A DNA stretch of 11,817 bases from DATAFF01 sp036257595 (GTDB lineage: Bacteria; Pseudomonadota; Alphaproteobacteria; Rhizobiales; Aestuariivirgaceae): the NCBI GenBank assembly GCA_036257595.1, contig DATAFF010000129.1:1-11817 (forward strand), given 5' to 3'. Position numbers and translations under genes: made by a program. The notes beneath the pieces were generated by a model, which saw nothing but the letters and a program-made list of their open reading frames with translations, made no database searches and was not told where the DNA came from. Positions 7,509 to 11,817 of the stretch are shown piece by piece; position 1 is the first letter of the stretch; each line of letters begins with the position of its first letter.

Positions 7509-9068
7509 TCAGGTTGCGCCTTGAGAAATGAACCTGCCCTGCAGAGGCGCATCCATTCTGCGGGCAGTCTCAAGAAGTCCGGCAATATAAGCGGCGAGTG
7601 CGGAACGTTCCTCCGGCAGGAGCCTAAGCCCGAGCTTGGATCGCCGCCAGAGTACGTCGTCGGAATTTTGCGCCCATTCCTTTTCGACCAGGTAGTTGAC
7701 CTCGCGTGAGGTGAGGCCGGAGCCGAAATCATCCCCCAGATCCTCGCGTCTGCGGGCATTGCCCAGGACGTCAGCGGCACGCGTGCCATAAGCGTGGAAC
7801 AGTCGGCGCACCGTCCTTGGTGGGAGGAACGGGTAGCTCTGGGCAAGCGCGCCGATGCGGGCCTCGACCTCGTCATGCGCGAAATCACCACCGGGAAGCG
7901 TTGCGCCGGCCGTCCATGGCCGAGACATGCCGGGGAAGAAGGGTGCGAGCTGCTCCAGCGCGTGCTCGGCGAGCCTGCGATAGGTGGTGATCTTGCCGCC
8001 GAACACCGTCATGAACGGCGCCGCGCCGGGTGTGGTGTCAAGCTTCAGTATATAATCGCGGGTGGCGTCGGACGCCCTTGAGGCGCCATCATCATAAAGC
8101 GGCCGGACACCGGAATAGGTCCAGCGAATGCGGTCGCGGCCGACCGGCTGGCGCAGATAGGCACTGACCATTTGGAGCAGGTAGTCGGTCTCGCTGTCGC
8201 TGATGGCGACTGAGGAGGGATCACCGGTGAAATCCTCGTCGGTGGTGCCGATGAGCGTGAAATCGTCCTCATAGGGAATGGCGAAGCAGATCCGACCGTC
8301 CGCATTCTGGAAGATGTAGGCGCGATCGTGGTCGAACAACCGATCGACGACGATGTGACTGCCCTTGACCATGCGGATGCGCGCCGGTGCATTGAGCCTA
8401 GCGACCTCCGACGTGACCTGCGACACCCACGGTCCGCCGGCGTTGACGACGGCGCGGGCCGTGACTTCGCGCCGTGAGGCGCTGTCGGCATCGAGCACGG
8501 TCAGCCGCCAGCTCTCGCCTTGGCGCTCGGCTGCAACGCATTTGGTACGCGTGTGAATGGTGGCACCGCGCTCGGCGGCATCGACGGCGTTCAGCACGAC
8601 AAGGCGGGAGTCGTCGACCCAGCAGTCGGAATATTCGAAGCCGCGCACGAATTCCGGCCTGAGCGGCCCTCCCGCCGGATCCCTGGTGAGATCGAGGGAG
8701 CGGGTCGGCGGCAGGATGTCGCGGCCGCCGAGATGATCGTAGAGGAACAAGCCGAGCCGCAGCACGGGCCATGGACGAAGTCCCCGATGATGCGGCAGGA
8801 CGAAGCGCATCGGCGAGATGATGTGAGGTGCCGCTCGGAGCAGCACCTCGCGCTCGACCAGCGACTCGCGAACGAGGCGGAATCTGAGATGCTCGAGGTA
8901 GCGCAGGCCGCCATGGATGAGCTTGGTCGATGCAGAAGAGGTGGCACCGGCGAGATCGGCTTGCTCGAACAGGATGACGCTCAAGCCGCGGCCGGCGGCG
9001 TCGCGGGCAATGCCGCAGCCATTCACCCCGCCGCCGATCACCGCGAGATCGCAGGACGCGTTGGACGT
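7509..9068 (-). CDS. glpD: Aerobic glycerol-3-phosphate dehydrogenase, apparent ACG start
   Basis: FAD-dependent, peripheral inner-membrane enzyme that oxidises glycerol-3-phosphate to dihydroxyacetone phosphate and passes electrons to ubiquinone. The N-terminal FAD fold is DLAVIGGGVNGCGIARD, with GGGVNG at residues 12-17 in this numbering, followed by STKLIHGGLRYLE. Further family motifs are RMVKGSHIVVD, the IPYEDDFTLIGTTDEDF segment, TYSGVRPL and VFGGKITTYRRLAEHAL, then the C-terminal DAO_C-like domain. The ACG start gives 519 aa, against 501 for the E. coli enzyme. The start is a problem: GGGGAGG (9074-9080) stands 5 nt before an in-frame ACG at 9066-9068, exactly where ATG should be. The only other in-frame starts are a TTG at 9182, inside the probable operator and without a ribosome site, and a GTG at codon 10, which would remove most of the first FAD strand. 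I take ACG as the position; it may be a real ACG start, an ATG-to-ACG mutation or a base error. Confidence 0.92.
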   Translation of the reverse strand, partial: TSNASCDLAVIGGGVNGCGIARDAAGRGLSVILFEQADLAGATSSASTKLIHGGLRYLEHLRFRLVRESLVEREVLLRAAPHIISPMRFVLPHHRGLRPWPVLRLGLFLYDHLGGRDILPPTRSLDLTRDPAGGPLRPEFVRGFEYSDCWVDDSRLVVLNAVDAAERGATIHTRTKCVAAERQGESWRLTVLDADSASRREVTARAVVNAGGPWVSQVTSEVARLNAPARIRMVKGSHIVVDRLFDHDRAYIFQNADGRICFAIPYEDDFTLIGTTDEDFTGDPSSVAISDSETDYLLQMVSAYLRQPVGRDRIRWTYSGVRPLYDDGASRASDATRDYILKLDTTPGAAPFMTVFGGKITTYRRLAEHALEQLAPFFPGMSRPWTAGATLPGGDFAHDEVEARIGALAQSYPFLPPRTVRRLFHAYGTRAADVLGNARRREDLGDDFGSGLTSREVNYLVEKEWAQNSDDVLWRRSKLGLRLLPEERSALAAYIAGLLETARRMDAPLQGRFISQGAT

Positions 9069-9083
9069 CTTATCCTCCCCCTC
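9069..9083 (-). promoter_or_regulatory. Strong ribosome binding site upstream of the ACG of glpD
   Basis: On the minus strand this reads GAGGGGGAGGATAAG directly before ACG. The GGAGG core is 5 nt from the ACG. This is the best Shine-Dalgarno sequence near glpD and has no ATG, GTG or TTG in frame at a usable distance, which is why I place the start at the ACG. Confidence 0.6.
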
Positions 9084-9160
9084 GCAAGCGCAACAAAGTT
9101 GGTTTCGATTTTTTCTTTTGCGAAGGAAAGCGCATGCGTCCTGCGAGTAAACTAACGCTA

Positions 9161-9190
9161 TATGAAAATAAACGAAATGCAAATGAAAAC
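9161..9190. promoter_or_regulatory. Candidate GlpR operator: tandem GAAA repeats at helical spacing
   Basis: Read on the plus strand, three units TGAAAAT, CGAAATG and TGAAAAC carry GAAA at 9164, 9174 and 9185, spaced 10 and 11 bp apart. They therefore lie on one face of the helix. DeoR-family regulators commonly bind short tandem or inverted repeats. The site overlaps the likely promoter of glpD and lies just downstream of glpR, so repression by GlpR is the simplest reading. The repeats are seen; the regulator is inferred. Confidence 0.45.
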
Positions 9191-9197
9191 GGGCAGA

Positions 9198-9992
9198 TCA
9201 ATCCAGCGGCAGTTCCTGCTGTCCCTCGGGACCGGTCACGACCTCGACCTGAACCTCGCTCTTTCGGCAGGCGTCCGCCACCTGCTCCGGCAGAGCGCGG
9301 TCGGTGACGAAAATGTCAATCTCCGAAATATGGGCGATCCGGACCGGCGCCGAACGGGTGAATTTGATGGAATCGGCGACCAGGATGACCTTGCGGGCGT
9401 TTTCGATGATCGCCTGGGCGGCACGCACCTCGCGATAGTCGAAATCGAGCAGCGCCCCTTCCTCGTCGATGGCGGACACGCCGATGACCGCGTGGTCGAC
9501 CTTGAACTGGCGGATGAAATCGATGGCCGCTTCGCCGACGATTCCGCCATCGGTCCGGCGCAGCAGCCCGCCGGCCAGGATCACCTCTATCCCTGGTGCG
9601 GGCATCAGGATGCTGGCGACATGGATATTGTTGGTAATGACGAGCAGACCCTCATGGCGGGTCAGGTGGCGCGCCACCTCCTCGGTGGTTGTCCCGATAT
9701 TGATGAACAGCGAGGAATGGTTGGGAATGAGGGCGGCGGCGCGGGCGGCGATGCGCTGCTTCTCCGCTTCCGCCATCTTGCGGCGCGCCTCATAGGCAAC
9801 ATTTTCCACCCCCGATGCGAGAATGGCTCCGCCATGGGTGCGGGTCAGGATGCGCTGATCGCAGAGCTCGTTAAGGTCCTTGCGAATGGTCTGTGGCGTC
9901 ACCCCGTAGCGCGTGGCAAGCTCCTCGACGGTCACCCGCCCGAGCTGGCGCGCCAGCGAGATGATCTCCTGATGCCGGAAATTGATTGCCAT
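9198..9992 (-). CDS. glpR: DeoR-family glycerol-3-phosphate-responsive repressor
   Basis: A 264-aa cytoplasmic DNA-binding repressor. The N-terminal helix-turn-helix covers about residues 5-55 (RHQEIISLARQLGRV, then ELATRYGVTPQTIRKDLNEL and THGGA). The C-terminal DeoRC effector domain shows INIGTTTEEVARHL (98-110), TNNIHVA (120-126), EVILAGGLLRRTDGGIVGE (136-154), VIGVSAIDEEGALLDFD and VADSIKFTR (205-213). The family senses sugar phosphates; with glpD and glpK downstream the ligand should be glycerol-3-phosphate, release of repression following glycerol uptake. The start ATG at 9992 gives MAINFRHQEI, which fits the family; the frame stays open upstream for about 100 codons but that part has no DeoR match. 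No good Shine-Dalgarno sequence precedes the ATG. Another DeoR ligand cannot be excluded from sequence alone, but context is strong. Confidence 0.93.
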   Translation of the reverse strand: MAINFRHQEIISLARQLGRVTVEELATRYGVTPQTIRKDLNELCDQRILTRTHGGAILASGVENVAYEARRKMAEAEKQRIAARAAALIPNHSSLFINIGTTTEEVARHLTRHEGLLVITNNIHVASILMPAPGIEVILAGGLLRRTDGGIVGEAAIDFIRQFKVDHAVIGVSAIDEEGALLDFDYREVRAAQAIIENARKVILVADSIKFTRSAPVRIAHISEIDIFVTDRALPEQVADACRKSEVQVEVVTGPEGQQELPLD

Positions 9993-10085
9993 TGGAGGTG
10001 TTCGCGTGGTGTTTTCGGTGCCTAGAGCATCATGCTCCATTTTCAGGGAAAGGCGGGCTCCCATGTCAAGCAGGAGAAAATCTCG
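9993..10085. promoter_or_regulatory. Divergent intergenic region between glpR and a small gene
   Basis: This 93-bp gap separates two divergent genes and must hold the promoter of glpR and probably that of the small gene. A perfect 6-bp inverted repeat around one base is seen inside it, GAGCAT-C-ATGCTC (10025-10037). I could not identify convincing -35/-10 pairs on either strand. Confidence 0.4.
10025..10037. repeat. Short palindrome in the glpR upstream region
   Basis: GAGCAT and ATGCTC flank a single C. It could be an operator half-site pair, or a worn copy of the short palindromic elements with a GAGCATGATGC core that I recall being scattered through Rhizobiales genomes. No second copy is visible in this window, so its class is uncertain. 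Confidence 0.35.
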
Positions 10086-10298
10086 ATGGCGTTTGAGGAA
10101 TTGAAGGCCCAGATCGGGGCGCTGCTCACCGAGCTCGAAGACCAGCCCGAGGACAAGCATGAGCTTTATGAGCTTATCCGCGAGAAACTCGCCCAGATGC
10201 GTGCCATGGGGATGCCGCTCCCCAACGACCTGGTCGAGCTCGAGGCAAAGCTCGAGCGGGAGTTTCAAAGCGGGTCGTCCGACGGCAAGTCGCACTGA
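10086..10298 (+). CDS. Conserved small acidic protein of unknown function
   Basis: A 70-aa protein, mostly charged and predicted to be alpha-helical. One long helix is likely at about residues 3-43 (from FEELKAQIGALL through YELIREKLAQMRAM), then a GMPLPNDL turn and a second helix VELEAKLEREF. There is no signal peptide, membrane segment or known motif. The ATG has AGGAG (10072-10076) 9 nt upstream and fits as a real gene. I recall similar uncharacterised short proteins in Rhizobiales, with the M-P-L-P-x-D-L segment as the most recognisable part, but no function. It is divergent from glpR and convergent with the polymerase-like gene, whose reading frame runs 125 bp into it on the opposite strand. 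No role in glycerol metabolism can be claimed. Confidence 0.75.
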   Translation: MAFEELKAQIGALLTELEDQPEDKHELYELIREKLAQMRAMGMPLPNDLVELEAKLEREFQSGSSDGKSH

Positions 10299-11478
10299 GC
10301 AGCCCGAAGGCAAGCCCGAGCAGCAGATAGAAATGGCGCCAGTGATCGGTGTCGATCTGCATGCCCTGGATGACGATCAGGAGGAGCGGTGCGGTAACCG
10401 CAATGGCATGGTTCCGCCACGGTGAGGGCGTGAGCACGATCCTCCAGCAGGTGCTCAATGTCGCTGCGATCAGGAGGAAATAGGCAAGCCCGCCAAGCCA
10501 GCCATAAGAGGCAAAGGCATTGACGTAGACATTATGCGGGTCGCTGCCGAAAGTCAGATAGAAGCGCTGCGGACCAAGGCCATTCGGGCTTTCGAGAAGC
10601 ATCGGGATGGCATTGAGCTGATTCGCGAAGCGGCCGGTCTCGCCGACGTCATAGCTCTGATGGAGGCTCCAGCGTTCGACGAAGGCCTCCCGGACCGGCT
10701 CGATCGTCAGCGCCAGCGCAGTGAGCCCCACCACCAGCATCGCGCCAATAACGGTCGAGATCAGTAGCCGGCGGCGCAGCCTGAAGTCGGGCGTGGTGAT
10801 GAGAGTCAGTCCCGTCATGAGGAGTACCGAACCGGCGGCGACGCCCCAGCCGCCGCGCGAGAAGGAAAGGAACAGGCCGGCAAGCAGGACGAGCAGCACC
10901 GCCGTCGACAGGAGCGGCCGGCGGGCGGTGCCGGTCGCCAGCGACTGCACGAGAAAGACGATCGGCGCGGCGAGGAAGGTTGCGTAGACATTGGGGTCCT
11001 TGAAGGTGCCCTGGGCGCGGTCGATCGGCGCGAACTTGGCAGCCATGCCCGCGACGTCGAAATAGCCGAGGATCGCCGGCACCGAGGCGAGGAGCGCGGC
11101 CATGATCCAGGCGCTGCGGACTATCCGCATGCGGCGCGCCGTATCCTCCGCAACGAGCCCCGCGAAGAGGACGGCGTTGAGCGCCATGAAGAAGGAGATG
11201 GCGACGAAGCGTTCGCCGACATCATCGCCGAGATAGGGGACGAGGCTCGCCGCGCCGCCGAGATTGTAGAGCAGCAGGAAGATCACGAGCGGGGCTGCTG
11301 CGCCTGTCAGGCGCAGGCCGATCGGCAGGAACATGAACACGAGCAGCGGAAACAGCATCTCGTAGGGCGACGGCTCGATGAAAACGAGGCAGCCCGAAGC
11401 GATGAAGATCCACAGCATTGCATCCTGCAGGAGGCGAAGTGGTACTGCGGCCTCCGCGCGAGATGCTCTAATACGCAT
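10174..11478 (-). CDS. O-antigen ligase/polymerase-like membrane protein (Wzy_C/WaaL type)
   Basis: A polytopic inner-membrane protein (434 aa, roughly ten to twelve helices) of the O-antigen ligase/polymerase superfamily, which joins undecaprenyl-linked glycan units in the periplasm. Family marks are FKDPNVYATFLA, the SFSRGGW motif, a large periplasmic loop, and GLGPQRFYLTF followed by DPHNVYVNAFASYGWLGG, whose His-Asn is the usual catalytic region, then DTDHWRHFYLLLGL. The ATG at 11478 is chosen over a TTG seven codons upstream; it overlaps the stop of the preceding sugar-transferase remnant by 11 nt, so the two genes were an operon. The last ~37 residues are Arg/Pro-rich (CRRTTRFETPARALPRARPG onward) and are merely the antisense of the small gene at 10086-10298, so the conserved protein ends near residue 397. 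Whether it acts on exopolysaccharide or O-antigen cannot be told. Confidence 0.85.
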   Translation of the reverse strand: MRIRASRAEAAVPLRLLQDAMLWIFIASGCLVFIEPSPYEMLFPLLVFMFLPIGLRLTGAAAPLVIFLLLYNLGGAASLVPYLGDDVGERFVAISFFMALNAVLFAGLVAEDTARRMRIVRSAWIMAALLASVPAILGYFDVAGMAAKFAPIDRAQGTFKDPNVYATFLAAPIVFLVQSLATGTARRPLLSTAVLLVLLAGLFLSFSRGGWGVAAGSVLLMTGLTLITTPDFRLRRRLLISTVIGAMLVVGLTALALTIEPVREAFVERWSLHQSYDVGETGRFANQLNAIPMLLESPNGLGPQRFYLTFGSDPHNVYVNAFASYGWLGGLAYFLLIAATLSTCWRIVLTPSPWRNHAIAVTAPLLLIVIQGMQIDTDHWRHFYLLLGLAFGLLSATCRRTTRFETPARALPRARPGRWGAASPWHASGRVSRG

Positions 11479-11557
11479 TGTCGCTCTTGAGCAGCGCAAA
11501 GGGCGTCGCTGCGAGGATGAAAAGGTCGAGCATCAGCGACCAGTTCTCGATGTAATA
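11468..11557 (-). pseudogene. 3' remnant of an undecaprenyl-phosphate sugar transferase
   Basis: Translated on the minus strand, the last 29 codons read YYIENWSLMLDLFILAAT, then PFALLKSDNAY and TAG. The YYIxNWSLxLDLxIL pattern is the well-known C-terminal end of the bacterial sugar transferases that start exopolysaccharide synthesis by loading hexose-1-phosphate onto undecaprenyl phosphate (WcaJ/ExoY/PssA type). In whole proteins this follows the catalytic domain and is preceded by D-L before YY; here the preceding codons encode LLVST and hit a stop at 11573-11575. The gene has therefore lost all of its membrane and catalytic parts, at about 11558. The stop overlaps the start of the polymerase-like gene, as in an intact operon. 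Confidence 0.8.
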
Positions 11558-11567
11558 AGTGGACACT

Positions 11568-11596
11568 AGAAGTTATACATAAATATCAAGAAGTTA
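11568..11596. repeat. Direct repeat AGAAGTTA, two copies 21 bp apart
   Basis: AGAAGTTA occurs at 11568-11575 and 11589-11596, two helical turns apart, immediately beyond the point where the sugar-transferase remnant breaks off. Short direct repeats at helical spacing are typical of recombinase or excisionase binding sites. Function is inferred from position only. Confidence 0.45.
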
Positions 11597-11622
11597 GCTT
11601 TGGCGTGACAGGTAATTTGCCC

Positions 11623-11690
11623 TTGACAAAACGTTGACATGCGATTGACTTATCAAAAGTTCTAGTTCACATCCTTGACATAACAGTGAC
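11623..11690 (+). repeat. Phased TTGAC repeats upstream of the integrase
   Basis: TTGAC begins at 11623, 11634 and 11645, exactly 11 bp apart, and again at 11675 with GTGAC at 11686, again 11 bp apart. A further GTGAC stands at 11605. The two blocks CCTTGACAAAACG and CCTTGACATAACA are near-identical. Such spacing suggests cooperative protein binding, for instance integrase arm-type sites or an operator for the integrase gene. Some copies also resemble -35 boxes, but I found no matching -10 at 16-18 bp. Confidence 0.5.
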
Positions 11691-11710
11691 GGAATCGGGA
11701 GTTCGTCCAC

Positions 11711-11817
11711 ATGTCTTATGCCGATAAGCATGCTCTGCGCGACGGACGAATCGTACTCTACACGCGTAATGGCAGTCCGAATTTTCATGCGCGCCTTAAG
11801 GTTGACGGTGTGCAAGG
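11711..11817 (+). CDS. Site-specific tyrosine integrase, N-terminal fragment cut by the window edge
   Basis: Only the first 35 codons are present: MSYADKHALRDGRIVLYTRN followed by GSPNFHARLKVDGVQ, with the frame still open at the right edge. The pattern G-R/K-I-V-L-Y-x-R-x-G-S-P-x-F-x-A-R-L-K is the N-terminal strand region I associate with phage-type integrases in alphaproteobacteria, ahead of the SAM-like core-binding domain. The catalytic R...HxxR...Y residues would lie outside the window and cannot be checked. The ATG has GGGAG 9 nt upstream. It points away from the polysaccharide remnant, into the presumed mobile element. Moderate confidence, because the assignment rests on 35 residues plus context. 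Confidence 0.6.
   Translation, partial: MSYADKHALRDGRIVLYTRNGSPNFHARLKVDGVQ

Larger units (their letters stand above)
9069..9197 (-). promoter_or_regulatory. glpR-glpD intergenic control region
   Basis: This 129-nt gap is the largest inside the glp locus and is markedly AT-rich next to its surroundings, as expected for the promoter of the glpD-to-glpK operon. On the minus strand a TTGCAT (9177-9182) followed by CATATAGCG at about 14-16 nt is a possible but poor sigma-70 promoter; I cannot fix the start site. An A-rich stretch of 9091-9120 lies between the promoter and the ribosome site. Confidence 0.5.
11558..11710. other. AT-rich border region upstream of the integrase, candidate attachment/arm-site region
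   Basis: Composition changes abruptly from GC-rich coding sequence to visibly AT-rich DNA at the point where sugar-transferase homology ends. The region has no supportable gene on either strand. It holds two sets of short direct repeats, described separately, and ends with a ribosome site (GGGAG, 11697-11701) 9 nt before the integrase ATG. The simplest reading is one end of an integrated element next to its integrase gene. Confidence 0.5.

Noticed and set aside
7509..9182. 557-codon version of glpD starting at TTG 9182
   Set aside because: The start lies within the probable operator, has no ribosome site, and adds 38 residues (Phe/Tyr, then Lys/Arg-rich and Cys-rich) unlike any GlpD N-terminus.
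9198..10313. 371-codon version of glpR
   Set aside because: The first ~107 codons are the antisense of the small gene and the intergenic region; the DeoR helix-turn-helix begins only after the ATG at 9992.
10534..10987. Plus-strand short open frames inside the polymerase-like gene
   Set aside because: Antisense shadows without ribosome sites or recognisable sequence.
11558..11600. Insertion sequence end at the sugar-transferase break
   Set aside because: No terminal inverted repeat partner, transposase or target duplication is visible in the window, so I do not call an insertion sequence.
11623..11680. TTGACA boxes as ordinary sigma-70 -35 elements of the integrase promoter
   Set aside because: None has a convincing -10 at 16-18 bp; the 11-bp phasing fits protein-binding repeats better, though one copy could still serve as a -35.
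11594..11815. Minus-strand 73-codon frame over the integrase start
   Set aside because: No family resemblance, and it lies antisense to the integrase N-terminus that has a good ribosome site and motif.

Overview
The window looks like the chromosome of a GC-rich alphaproteobacterium, most likely of the Rhizobiales (Hyphomicrobiales). The evidence is the rhizobial-type glycerol ABC transporter set, the family resemblance of every protein I could place, and GC-rich codon use over about 11.5 of the 11.8 kb. No rRNA, tRNA or CRISPR array was seen.

Positions 73-9992 (all minus strand, so read from high to low coordinates) are a complete glycerol uptake and catabolism locus: glpR (DeoR-type repressor), a 129-bp control region, then glpD - glpV - glpS - glpT - glpP - glpQ - glpU - glpK. 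GlpV would bind glycerol in the periplasm, GlpP and GlpQ form the membrane channel, GlpS and GlpT are the paired ATPases, and GlpU is a small three-helix membrane protein of unknown role. GlpK makes glycerol-3-phosphate, GlpD oxidises it to dihydroxyacetone phosphate and feeds electrons to quinone, and GlpR should sense glycerol-3-phosphate. From glpD to glpK the genes abut or overlap, except for a 64-nt gap between glpV and glpS that holds a strong hairpin. Two starts are unusual: glpT appears to start at TTG, and glpD has an excellent Shine-Dalgarno sequence followed by ACG instead of ATG.

Positions 10086-11557 hold a short conserved gene of unknown function (plus strand, divergent from glpR), then a piece of a polysaccharide locus on the minus strand: an O-antigen ligase/polymerase-like membrane protein, preceded by only the last ~29 codons of an undecaprenyl-phosphate sugar transferase. 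The 3' end of the polymerase frame runs antisense into the small gene.

At about 11558 the sugar-transferase homology stops and the sequence turns visibly AT-rich. The next ~150 bp contain short repeats at helical spacing, and a tyrosine-recombinase-like integrase starts at 11711 and runs off the right edge. I read this as the left border of an integrated element that cut the polysaccharide operon.

The features most worth a second look are the complementary defects in the two ATPases GlpS and GlpT (predicting one working and one degenerate ATP site), the ACG start of glpD, and the element border with its phased repeats.
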